From: Deltaproteobacteria bacterium
GTDB lineage: Bacteria; Desulfobacterota; Syntrophobacteria; BM002
Direction: 5' to 3'
Length of the DNA: 49,306 nucleotides
Assembly (NCBI GenBank): GCA_022340515.1
Contig: JAJDNT010000239.1
Coordinates: 1-49,306, forward strand
A program made the translations under genes and the position numbers. Below are positions 9,301-17,846 of this stretch, in pieces (the stretch's first letter is position 1; each line of letters begins with the position of its first letter). The notes beneath the pieces were generated by a model, which searched no databases, was not told the DNA's origin, and was given only the letters and a program-made list of their open reading frames with translations.

Positions 9301-9335
9301 ATAGACTTCTCTCCTTCTCCCGATGGAGGTGGTTT

Positions 9336-10469
9336 ATGCGAGAATTATTAATAACTTGCCTTATTGCTATTTTGCTTTTTACAGTTTCCATGGCCTCTGG
9401 TCAGAAGAAAGACTTCGAAGAAGAACAAAGACTTCAACAGGAGCAATGGGAGGAGTTAACCAAAGAAGGGGAGGATTTGTTCATAGAGACGGAGCAGGAG
9501 TGGCAGCAAATGCTCCGGCAACAGCAAAAAGACTGGGACCGGATGGTGGCGGAGATTAACCGCATCTGGCTAGACAGCCTTACCACCACCAAAAAAGAGT
9601 GGGTAGATTACAGTGACCAATACTCCACTCGTTCCTACGTGAACTTTGAAAAAGGGGATATGGTCCTGGCTACCATGATCAAAACCAGTGAAAGCCGGGT
9701 CACCGAGGTGAGCAAAGAGAGACTCAGAAGGCAGTTGGCCAAGGCCCTTTCCTCCAGCAACCCTTCAGGCCGTTCTATTTTGGCAGGCCAAATCGTAGAT
9801 AGTCGTGGACAGCCGGTGACCCAAGAAAACCTGGATCGCTATCTTGATGAAGAAGTTTTTCCTAGACTTAAGCGCGACCCGCAGCCTCTGGTGGGTAAGG
9901 ATGGTTTGCCCCGCTATAAGCTCTCGGTTCCCATGAAACTGGTCCCCAATCATACAATGATTAGAGCACAACCCTACATCCCTGAAGTAAAACGGCAATC
10001 CCAAAGATTTCGCTTGCGGCCAGAGTTGGTAATGGCAGTGATGCACACTGAGTCATATTTCGACCCTTTGGCAAGATCCCATGTCCCCGCCTATGGACTT
10101 ATGCAACTGGTGCCAATTTATGGGGCGCGGGAAGCTTATCAGTATGTCTACGGACGAGATAGAGTTCTTCCGGCCAACTACCTTTACCAGCCCACCAACA
10201 ACATCGAATTGGGAGCGGCCTACCTAAGCTTATTAACCTACAAACATTTCGCCGGAGAAAACCACCCAGTTAAGAATCTGTATTTTTCTGTTTGTGGTTA
10301 CAACTGGGGCCCCACGTCTATCCAGCGTAAGATAATCCGTCGGTATCCCACCTCTAACATGACTCCAGAGCAGCTTTACGTGGTTCTGCGCCAACGGACG
10401 CCTCGAGAGACAAGTGACTATCTCCAGCGGGTCACCCAGCGGATGCCCATGTATCAATCACTTTTTTAG
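9336..10469 (+). CDS. Membrane-bound lytic murein transglycosylase, MltC-like (DUF3393 + SLT)
   Basis: Start chosen at ATG 9336 (GGAGGTGG upstream; signal peptide MRELLITCLIAILLFTVSMASG); HTESYFDP...AYGLMQLVP SLT motifs. Confidence 0.87.
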   Translation: MRELLITCLIAILLFTVSMASGQKKDFEEEQRLQQEQWEELTKEGEDLFIETEQEWQQMLRQQQKDWDRMVAEINRIWLDSLTTTKKEWVDYSDQYSTRSYVNFEKGDMVLATMIKTSESRVTEVSKERLRRQLAKALSSSNPSGRSILAGQIVDSRGQPVTQENLDRYLDEEVFPRLKRDPQPLVGKDGLPRYKLSVPMKLVPNHTMIRAQPYIPEVKRQSQRFRLRPELVMAVMHTESYFDPLARSHVPAYGLMQLVPIYGAREAYQYVYGRDRVLPANYLYQPTNNIELGAAYLSLLTYKHFAGENHPVKNLYFSVCGYNWGPTSIQRKIIRRYPTSNMTPEQLYVVLRQRTPRETSDYLQRVTQRMPMYQSLF

Positions 10470-10494
10470 TCAATACAATTAGTTAGTGCGGTGA

Positions 10495-11160
10495 TTAAGG
10501 GTTCATCTTGGCCTCTTTGATCAGCTCTGGTTTTGGTATGAGGGCACCGGTGGGACAAATTGTGGCGCAGGCTAGGCAACCGTGACAGGGTAGATCCACT
10601 GGCTCGGCGCTGCCGAAGAAACCGATGACGGTGTCGAAGCCCCGTTGAGCAAAGGTCAAAAGATTATGACCATTTTTTTCCCGGCAGACATAGACGCATT
10701 TCCCACAAAGGACGCAGCGATAGGGGTAATAAGTGAAAAAAGTGAGGTCGACTTCTTCCTCAACTTCTCGGTCTATGTATTCTAAGGGTTTGGGATTCAA
10801 GCCGACCTTGAGGTGCTTGGCAATGCGAATCAACTGACAGCTGCCTTTAACCGGACAAACTTTTGCCTCGCAGGGATGTCCGGACATGAGCAGCTTAAAG
10901 GCCGTGCGCTGCAGGCGTCTCACTGTAGGTGTGTCGGTTTTCACCACCAAGCCTTCCCGTACTTTCTCTGTGCATGCGGTCACAGGCCGGTCAAGGCCAT
11001 CGATTTCTACAAAGCACAGTCTGCATGAGGCATGGGGGTGCTGCCTCGTTTTTATAAAACACAGATTGGGGATAAATATCCCGTTCTCCAGACACGCCTG
11101 GAGAAGAGAGTTTCCTGCTTCCGTCTTGATCTCTTTGTCGTCGACAATAAGTTTGATCAT
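10495..11160 (-). CDS. NADH dehydrogenase-type iron-sulfur subunit (NuoG N-terminal / HoxU-like)
   Basis: 2Fe-2S ferredoxin domain, CX-rich HPCEAKVCPVKGSCQL, two 4Fe-4S motifs (CVLCGKCVYVC, CHGCLACATICPTGA). Confidence 0.9.
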   Translation of the reverse strand: MIKLIVDDKEIKTEAGNSLLQACLENGIFIPNLCFIKTRQHPHASCRLCFVEIDGLDRPVTACTEKVREGLVVKTDTPTVRRLQRTAFKLLMSGHPCEAKVCPVKGSCQLIRIAKHLKVGLNPKPLEYIDREVEEEVDLTFFTYYPYRCVLCGKCVYVCREKNGHNLLTFAQRGFDTVIGFFGSAEPVDLPCHGCLACATICPTGALIPKPELIKEAKMNP

Positions 11161-11325
11161 TGTTACCTTGCGGTTATCTGGATTCAGAGGTTCAAAGTAA
11201 TGGGTGCAGGCTCAACTCGGTTCCCCTTCGCTTCTCAAATGGAATAGGGGATAGTAAAAAGTCCAAAACCACCCCCTGAGCAAGAACCTCAGATAACTCC
11301 TGATTTCATATAGCTGTAAAAGCCT

Positions 11326-13278
11326 CTAAACTGCTGACTTCTTGCTTTCCTTTTTCTCCTCAGGTGGTCGCTCGATAATGGGAGCTAGCTCTGGTGGTGA
11401 AACTTTAAACACCGCGTCGTATTCCGGGGGGCAGACCGACCTGCATTCCCCACATTTGACACAGAGCTCCTGGTCTATAGCTTTTTTCCTACCTTTGGTG
11501 GTGAATATGGCATCCACCGGACAACAGCCAACACAGACTTCACATCCTCGAGCGCATTTTTCCAAGTCAATGTAGTAGGCGATAAGAGTTCTGCACTTTA
11601 AAGCCGGGCATCTCTTCTCATTGATGTGGGCTTCGTATTCTTCCCGAAAATATTTGAGTGATGTTAGCACTGGGTTGGGAGCAGTTTTACCCAGTCCACA
11701 GAGAGAGCCGTCTTTGATGTCCTTGCTTAATGTCTCCAGTAGTTCAAGATCTTTCTCCCGACCTTCGCCTTTGGTGATGCGATCCAAAATATTGAGAAGG
11801 TGGTTAGTGCCGATGCGACAAAAGGTGCATTTGCCGCAAGATTCCTTCTGGGTGAAGTCAAGAAAATACCGGGATACGTCCACCATGCAGCTGTCCTCAT
11901 CCATCACCACCATGCCGCCCGATCCCATCATCGCCCCTGCTTGAGTGAGGGAGTCGAAATCAATTGGAGTATCAAGAAAGCTGCTGGGCAAACAACCGCC
12001 CGAGGGCCCGCCTATTTGTACCGCCTTGAACTCCTTTTTCTTGGGAATTCCACCGCAGACATCAAAAATAAGCGTCCGGAGACTTGTTCCCATGGCAATT
12101 TCAACTAGCCCTGGATGTTTGACATTGCCCACCACGGAAAAGATGGCGGTTCCAGGGCTGTGCTCAGTACCGATGGTGCGAAACCATTCAGGCCCCCTTA
12201 GAATGATGCTGGGCACGGAAGATAGGGTCTTAACGTTGTTGACCACAGTCGGCCGCCCCCAAAGCCCCTTTTCTACCGGAAAGGGCGGGCGGTGCTGGGG
12301 CATTCCACGCTTTCCCTCTATGGACTGGATCAGGGCTGTTTCCTCGCCGCAAACGAAGGCCCCGGAACCTTGAAATACCGAAACCTCGAAGTTAAAAGAT
12401 GTTCCGAGAATGGAAGGCCCGAGGAGGGACAGCTCCTCGGCACTCTTTATTGCCTTCTGGAGGGCCTTTACGGCAAGGGGATATTCCGCCCTGACATAGG
12501 CAATGGAACGGTTGGCTCCCACTGCATAGGCACAAATTGCCAGACCTTCCAACAACTGGTGCGGATTGCTTTCCAGAATGGTGCGGTCCATGTAGGCCCC
12601 CGGGTCCCCTTCATCCCCATTACAAATAACAAATTTGTCATCTATTTCGGTAGCTCTGGCAATTCGCCACTTGCGCCCCGTGGGAAAACCGGCGCCCCCT
12701 CTGCCCCGCAGCCCCGATTTTTCTACTAGGTCAATTACCTCTTCAGGCTCAGCCTCTAAAGCCTTGACCAAACCGGAATATCCGCCTTTGGCAACGTATT
12801 GATAAATGTCATTGGGATCAATGTGGCCACAGTGTTCCATGACCAAACGTTGTTCCAGGCTGAAGCGGGGAAAGTCCATCACTGCAGGGATCAAGTCGTT
12901 TTCTTCCATGGCTCCCAAGACATATTTTAGAACTGGATCGCCGCCTTCTAGGTAGGATCTGACAAGGATTCGAGCTCGGTCTGCATTAATTTGGTAATAG
13001 CAAATGGGGGGAAATCCCGCTGTGGGATGATCTATGATTACCAGAGGTTCCGCATAGCAATGGCCGAGACATCCGACCGGTACGATGCGAGCCTTAATGG
13101 ACTTTTCAGAGAGGGCTTCTTCGAAGGCCTGTTTGGTCTCAGTTGCTCCAGAGGCTAGGCCGCAGGTGGACATTACGATAAAGATGGTTGGAATAGATTC
13201 TTTATTCTTTTCCTCGTTCCGCCGTTCCGACTCTCTCTGGATAGAAGCAAAACGTTCCCTAAGCTCTAGCTTACTCAC
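11326..13278 (-). CDS. NADH-quinone oxidoreductase subunit F-like (NuoF/HoxF) with C-terminal 2x4Fe-4S ferredoxin
   Basis: GRGGAGFPTGRKW, ICNGDEGDPGAYMDR, ESCGKCTFCRIGT. GTG 13278 overlapping the NuoE stop is a better start than the ORF-track Met at 13413. Confidence 0.93.
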   Translation of the reverse strand: MSKLELRERFASIQRESERRNEEKNKESIPTIFIVMSTCGLASGATETKQAFEEALSEKSIKARIVPVGCLGHCYAEPLVIIDHPTAGFPPICYYQINADRARILVRSYLEGGDPVLKYVLGAMEENDLIPAVMDFPRFSLEQRLVMEHCGHIDPNDIYQYVAKGGYSGLVKALEAEPEEVIDLVEKSGLRGRGGAGFPTGRKWRIARATEIDDKFVICNGDEGDPGAYMDRTILESNPHQLLEGLAICAYAVGANRSIAYVRAEYPLAVKALQKAIKSAEELSLLGPSILGTSFNFEVSVFQGSGAFVCGEETALIQSIEGKRGMPQHRPPFPVEKGLWGRPTVVNNVKTLSSVPSIILRGPEWFRTIGTEHSPGTAIFSVVGNVKHPGLVEIAMGTSLRTLIFDVCGGIPKKKEFKAVQIGGPSGGCLPSSFLDTPIDFDSLTQAGAMMGSGGMVVMDEDSCMVDVSRYFLDFTQKESCGKCTFCRIGTNHLLNILDRITKGEGREKDLELLETLSKDIKDGSLCGLGKTAPNPVLTSLKYFREEYEAHINEKRCPALKCRTLIAYYIDLEKCARGCEVCVGCCPVDAIFTTKGRKKAIDQELCVKCGECRSVCPPEYDAVFKVSPPELAPIIERPPEEKKESKKSAV

Positions 13279-13858
13279 TCGCTTCCCTTTCAGCCTTCTC
13301 CCTTTCTTCCCGTTCTCGCTCAATCTGGAATTGCACGAATAAACCTTCCACCTTGCTGGGTTGCATGTGCCCCTGCACATTTTCATCAACCACGGCCACG
13401 GGTGCCAGGGCACAGCATCCTACACAAGCGACTCGCTCAACACTATATTCACGGTCAGGAGTTGTTTCCCCATCCTTTATCCCCAGTTTTCGTTCAAAGT
13501 TTTCCAGAATAATGTCGCCACCGGCTACGTGGCAGGCGGTGCCTAGACAAACCTTGATCTGGTGCTTACCTGGGGGATGAAAGCGAAACTGATTGTAAAA
13601 CGTAGCCACTCCAAAAACTTCGCTGGGAGTGATGCTGAGGTGAGTTGCCACCATCTCCATGGCGGTGGAGGCGAGATAAGAATGTTTCTCTTGAATGGAC
13701 TGGAGGATGGGTATGAGGTTTCCCCTATGTTTTTCGAATCCGGGCAGCAAGACTTTTATGTCCTGGATCATTTCCCATTCTTCGTGATCCAAGTCGGAAG
13801 GTGCCATACCTACCCCGTCGTTGTAGAGTGCCACTAGTGGTTTATCCTCTCCATGCAA
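13271..13858 (-). CDS. NADH-quinone oxidoreductase subunit E-like (NuoE/HoxE), 24-kDa thioredoxin-like 2Fe-2S
   Basis: VFGVATFYNQFRFHPPGKHQIKVCLGTACHVAGG...CVGCCALAPVAVV. N-terminus uncertain (MAPSDLDHEEW possible). Confidence 0.92.
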   Translation of the reverse strand: MHGEDKPLVALYNDGVGMAPSDLDHEEWEMIQDIKVLLPGFEKHRGNLIPILQSIQEKHSYLASTAMEMVATHLSITPSEVFGVATFYNQFRFHPPGKHQIKVCLGTACHVAGGDIILENFERKLGIKDGETTPDREYSVERVACVGCCALAPVAVVDENVQGHMQPSKVEGLFVQFQIEREREEREKAEREASE

Positions 13859-13896
13859 CCGGCCTTAAAGATCTCAGGGCAGAGAATTCATCCCTC

Positions 13897-13992
13897 GCCT
13901 GGATATTCATGCATGCTACGGACTGGCGTGACCGCGAGCATGGGTATGCCATGTTCACGGACTCAAAAGGACGATTAATCAAATATCCGGGC
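13897..13992. repeat. Short inverted-repeat element sharing the GCCCGGATATT end
   Basis: GCCTGGATATT ... AATCAAATATCCGGGC; interior differs from 8124-8311. Confidence 0.5.
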
Positions 13993-14071
13993 TGACTGCG
14001 GTATGTTAATTATAGCACAAACTATCTATTCTTGCGCAACTGTAAGTTGCCATTTTGGAAGGTTGTTCGGC

Positions 14072-14097
14072 TTCATAGCCTGGTGGGGGGCTATGAA
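14072..14097. other. Stem-loop
   Basis: TTCATAGCC (14072-14080) / GGCTATGAA (14089-14097), perfect 9-bp stem. Confidence 0.6.
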
Positions 14098-14158
14098 CGC
14101 TCTATTTGGGGTGTAATGAAGGAGAGTTTTACTTATTAATACAACTGATTAAGTTTGC

Positions 14159-14977
14159 TTATTCTTCGGCCTCAACCTTTTTCAGCTTGAGGACTACCTC
14201 AGTTGGTTCTAATCGACCTTTGGCGGAGTCTCGTCTATATTCCTCAACAATTATCCTATCTTGGTAGATCTTTTTTACTATGCCATCGTGCTGACCAACG
14301 TACGTCCCCTCCTGAACCACATATCCCTTGCCGGTGGCGTCTTCCACCAAAGCCTTGTTGCCGAGCTGTCCCCAAATGATTGCCTTGAGGCCGGCTTGAA
14401 TCTCACTTAAAGGCATTTTCTGCAGTGGAGTAAGTTGGCGGCGAACCACGGTTGGGGCTTCCTCTGTGGCTGCGCTGGCCAGGATGAAAGCTTTGAAAGG
14501 ATCAGGTTTACCAGTGGGATCATATTTCCACCCGGTCTCAGTAGTAGCGAGTTCTGTTGTGGTAGTCGGTGACGAACTCGCCGTGGTGGTGGAGCTGCCT
14601 GGCGGTTTTTCCTGGGGAGCCTTTTTCTTGGTAGCAAGCATGACTGGTCCACTGGTTTTCGGGGCTGTAAGGCGGTAAGCTTCAGAATTGACGTACTTAT
14701 ACTCAAAATTGTTATCTTTTGCCTGTTGGATGGTCTTGGCATCCACGTATTTACCTTTGAGCTCATCCAGGCTTTTGGGTACATTCCCTTTCTCTTTTTT
14801 ATAGGCTTGTATCCCCTTGTGCATTTTTCGCAACAGTGCTATCTGAGGATTCTGTTCAACTCTTTGAACTGTGGTGGATGAGTGTTCTACGACCTTGGTT
14901 TTGTTGACATACCAGACGTAGTAACCGACCAGCGCCAATAGAATGACGGCAAGAATTATAATTTTCTTGTCTTTCAT
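14159..14977 (-). CDS. PilP-like pilus assembly protein with N-terminal TM and pseudopilin-like segment
   Basis: N-terminal TM; GWKYDPTGKPDPFKAF and PLSEIQAGLKAIIWGQLGNKALVEDATGKGYVVQEGTYVGQHDGIVKKI fit the PilP family. Confidence 0.7.
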   Translation of the reverse strand: MKDKKIIILAVILLALVGYYVWYVNKTKVVEHSSTTVQRVEQNPQIALLRKMHKGIQAYKKEKGNVPKSLDELKGKYVDAKTIQQAKDNNFEYKYVNSEAYRLTAPKTSGPVMLATKKKAPQEKPPGSSTTTASSSPTTTTELATTETGWKYDPTGKPDPFKAFILASAATEEAPTVVRRQLTPLQKMPLSEIQAGLKAIIWGQLGNKALVEDATGKGYVVQEGTYVGQHDGIVKKIYQDRIIVEEYRRDSAKGRLEPTEVVLKLKKVEAEE

Positions 14978-15148
14978 CCGTCACCCCCCGGTGATGTTGT
15001 GCTCAGCATAATGTTGGAACAGTTTGATTTCACAGTAGATAATTGTCTATATCTTATATGCAAGAAATATGCAAGCCGAAATGGCTAGTAGGGAAAGAAA
15101 TGTGTTGTTTGTCCGGCAAAGCCAAAAGATAAAGGATCTGCTCAGTTG

Positions 15149-15661
15149 TTAAAATCCCACCAAGTTGCGATATCCTTGTGAGTCGTAGTCATTCCGGGTA
15201 TCAAAGGTGGGTACCAATTTGTCGGATGGTATGGCTGGATCGGGAGCAACCGCTGGCTTCAGGTCGTAAGGGCAATCATCGCTGGGAAGCCAAAAGTAGA
15301 AACCTAGTTTCCCCCCCTCGTGGGCCACATAAAAGTCCCATCTATTATCAGCACCAGACCCCTCAGCATCATAAAGGATCAATAGGCTCATTCCTGGATT
15401 TAAGGTGATCTCCGGATAATCAGGCGGGGATGTTCCTCCTGGTACCAGGCCCCAGTTAGTGGGCAAATCAGTTTCAGCTCTGGTCAGCAGGTTTCTCATA
15501 AATGCTATGGTTTGAGCGTCATTGGCTTTCATCCTTTCTTCCTGGACAGTCTTGATTGCAATGGTGGCTAGCACTCCTATGATTGCAATGACCATCAAGA
15601 GCTCGACAAGCGTAAAACCTTTTTTATTTGAGACTGAAAAAAGGGTTATCTTGCAACGCAT
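15149..15661 (-). CDS. Type IV pilin / pseudopilin
   Basis: NKKGFTLVELLMVIAIIGVLATIAI class III prepilin motif. Met at 15661 (MRCKITLF) or 15691. Confidence 0.92.
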   Translation of the reverse strand: MRCKITLFSVSNKKGFTLVELLMVIAIIGVLATIAIKTVQEERMKANDAQTIAFMRNLLTRAETDLPTNWGLVPGGTSPPDYPEITLNPGMSLLILYDAEGSGADNRWDFYVAHEGGKLGFYFWLPSDDCPYDLKPAVAPDPAIPSDKLVPTFDTRNDYDSQGYRNLVGF

Positions 15662-15783
15662 ATCCTTTTCCTCCAGCCAGAAAGAAACCATCCACTTTGA
15701 GTGTTATATAGTATACGCCCCATCTAGCCTATACGGAACCGGGGCAAAAGACCCATTGACCTGTCTTGCAGCCATGGAAAACT

Positions 15784-15799
15784 AGCAATAACAATGCCA
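15784..15799 (-). promoter_or_regulatory. Sigma-54 (-24/-12) promoter for the pilin gene
   Basis: Minus strand TGGCATTGTTATTGCT: GG-N10-GC spacing. Confidence 0.7.
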
Positions 15800-16147
15800 G
15801 TTTGCGTAAGGACACCAAAAGAGCTTTAAATGATCCATGCTAGTTTATTGTTAAAACTGAAAATGCTTGAAATGGCTCACACTTATAGAGTCAGTCTTCT
15901 TTCTGCCACAAATCTCAACTCACGAAGCTCTCTTGAAAGGTTTTTTTGCGATTTATGACAGTCTTTGTCATCGTCTGCCATCTCACGTCAGTTGATTGGA
16001 ATCAAACCCAATGCAAGATACCATACAAATTTAGCTGCAAATAGCCTGTCAAATCCCCCGGTGGGGGCTGGTTTGGTTGTAAAGATATAGTCTTCGAACG
16101 GAGAGTCGTTAGGCCCCGGCTTAGCCGCATGGGGCGAGGGCTTATTG

Positions 16148-16351
16148 CTAGCGCAGCTTTGTAGCGCCTTGCGTTTTTTTATACTCTTTAAATTCTGGGC
16201 AGTTGCGGCATGAAAAGCTCACCCAGTATTTCTTGACTGCCTCCTCTAAACACTTCTGGTAGTGGGGACAGTCAAAGTATCGATGGGCAGTTACGTTACC
16301 GTATCTGAGCTCTTTCTGTAACTCCTTAGCGGGCGTAGGCATTAATTCCAC
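16148..16351 (-). CDS. Small cysteine-containing conserved-looking protein
   Basis: CPHYQKCLEEAVKKYWVSFSCRNCPEF, four Cys; GAGGAGG upstream of GTG 16351/ATG 16342. Confidence 0.6.
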   Translation of the reverse strand: MELMPTPAKELQKELRYGNVTAHRYFDCPHYQKCLEEAVKKYWVSFSCRNCPEFKEYKKTQGATKLR

Positions 16352-16365
16352 TGCCTCCTCGTCTG

Positions 16366-16438
16366 GGTCTGATTGGTATCCTCCACAGGAAAATCGCTAT
16401 GGTTTAAGCCCTGCCAGGAGGATAATTCAGCTCAGACC
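16366..16438 (-). promoter_or_regulatory. Candidate structured 5' leader of the small Cys protein
   Basis: Nested arms GGTCTGA(16366-72)/TCAGACC(16432-38) and TATCCTCC(16377-84)/GGAGGATA(16417-24). Confidence 0.5.
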
Positions 16439-16520
16439 GAAATCAATGAATTATTACAACAGATTGTCAAGGCTATTTTATAACATTTTCAGGCAAAAAT
16501 GAAAAGTATTATCTAACTCC

Positions 16521-16685
16521 CCTGATCACCAGCAAGGCATCATCTGCCGTTCGACAGGCTCACGGCCCTGAGCCAAGTCGAAGGGCGGCGTTGCCTTCGA
16601 TCGCTCCTCCTTGCGGCGTATTGCCTCATACGGTTCAGTCGTCGCTCCTCGGCGCCTTGCATCTAATACCTTGATGGTGATCAGG
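16521..16685. repeat. 165-nt element with perfect 11-bp terminal inverted repeats
   Basis: CCTGATCACCA ... TGGTGATCAGG; internal GCAAGGC/GCCTTGC and GCCGTTCGACAGGCTC..GAGCC.AGTCGAAGGGCGGC hairpin. Confidence 0.8.
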
Positions 16686-16747
16686 AATACTCCATAAGCA
16701 GCTGATTTCAGTCCTGATAAGTAAATTGGACGGTGGTTTTGGGACTC

Positions 16748-17608
16748 CTAGGGCCCCGTGGCACTGTACCATGTACTATTGGGATACTTGGCAAGACGGG
16801 CGCCCCTGGCATCTTGAATTAGTTGGATTACAGCAGCTGCGTTGGCATTACCCATGGTGGCAGCCTGGCGTAACATGGGCAAGGCCGGGTCTTCAATGAG
16901 GGCTAGGCAAGCAGGGGCACCGCCCAGTATCTTTTTCCGGGCGAAGGCTGGAATTTTTGAGAGGAAACCGGTTGCGGGGCTGGAGGTTTCGCCTGCCTTT
17001 TGGACCAACAGCTGCAATAGGCGATTGTCGCTCATCCAAGCGCGGTCAGAACTGCTCAAGGTGCCGCCGTTCAAGACGATGTTACGCTTTTGCTGTAAAA
17101 TGGCTTGCAGTCCTCCAATTGCACCGTTGGCCACATCCGGGTTCGGGCTTTCCAGATAGAAAAGGATGGAGCCGAGATACTCCATGGTGGCCGCTTTTTC
17201 GAATGCTGCATCCAAAAACTGCTTGTTAACTTTCTTGTTCCAAGAAGTCTGGGGCATGGCAATCAATCTTGTCAGCACGGCCAAATTCGCCCCTGAAAGT
17301 CGATTGAGGGTTATGTGATATTGCTGTTTGTAGTAAACGGCCGAGTCTCTATTGCGCTCCAAATAGTATTTTTGGGCATGGCCATAGTAAATGAAGAGAA
17401 AAGCATTGTTGTTGGGATCATTTGCTTGATTTTGCGCCGAATCGATAACTTTGTCGTAATTGTTTCTGTCGAAGGCCTGGAGAATGTTTCGTTCCCAGTC
17501 GAGTAAAGGAAGTTCCGCCCAAGTGATGGACTGGGCCGAAAGATTCGTAACTCCAACGAGAAGTGACATAATAAAGGCTAAGGCAAAAAACCGTATCCTG
17601 TTGCCCAT
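16748..17608 (-). CDS. Secreted hypothetical protein
   Basis: 286-aa ORF with N-terminal signal peptide; no recognised family. Confidence 0.65.
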   Translation of the reverse strand: MGNRIRFFALAFIMSLLVGVTNLSAQSITWAELPLLDWERNILQAFDRNNYDKVIDSAQNQANDPNNNAFLFIYYGHAQKYYLERNRDSAVYYKQQYHITLNRLSGANLAVLTRLIAMPQTSWNKKVNKQFLDAAFEKAATMEYLGSILFYLESPNPDVANGAIGGLQAILQQKRNIVLNGGTLSSSDRAWMSDNRLLQLLVQKAGETSSPATGFLSKIPAFARKKILGGAPACLALIEDPALPMLRQAATMGNANAAAVIQLIQDARGARLAKYPNSTWYSATGP

Positions 17609-17627
17609 GACTTGGTCTCCTTTTCTG

Positions 17628-17652
17628 GCCCGGATATTTCATGAATCCGGGC
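17628..17652. repeat. Solo end-to-end version of the GCCCGGATATT element
   Basis: GCCCGGAT-ATTTCATGA-ATCCGGGC. Confidence 0.6.
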
Positions 17653-17750
17653 TGATAGTAGCAATTAAGAGATTGGCTGCAGATTATAGGAACGCTAAGC
17701 CCTTATGTCAAACCAACGATGGCGCCATCTGGTCAGTTGCCCGTGATAAG

Positions 17751-17834
17751 GCATAGAGCAGAGGGCATAGAGCATAGAGTTCAAACATTTCGAAATTCGA
17801 AATTACCAGACCTGCCTAGTCCTTAGTGCCTAGT
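17751..17834. repeat. Heptad arrays
   Basis: gcataga gcagagg gcataga gcataga gttcaaa; cgaaatt cgaaatt; tgcctag tccttag tgcctag. Confidence 0.8.
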
Positions 17835-17846
17835 TAGAATTGTGAT

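Noticed and set aside
9240-9310. c-di-GMP-I (GEMM) riboswitch before mltC
   Set aside because: Only CGCAAA and GGGCUAA words match; the GGGCAAACC segment, GNRA tetraloop/receptor and 3' half are not recognisable.
11342-13342. Many plus-strand ORFs opposite the NuoE/F genes (e.g. 11945..12373, 12292..12729)
   Set aside because: Antisense to strongly conserved CDSs, low-complexity Ser/Pro/Arg translations, no family motifs; the same applies to most other antisense ORFs in the track.
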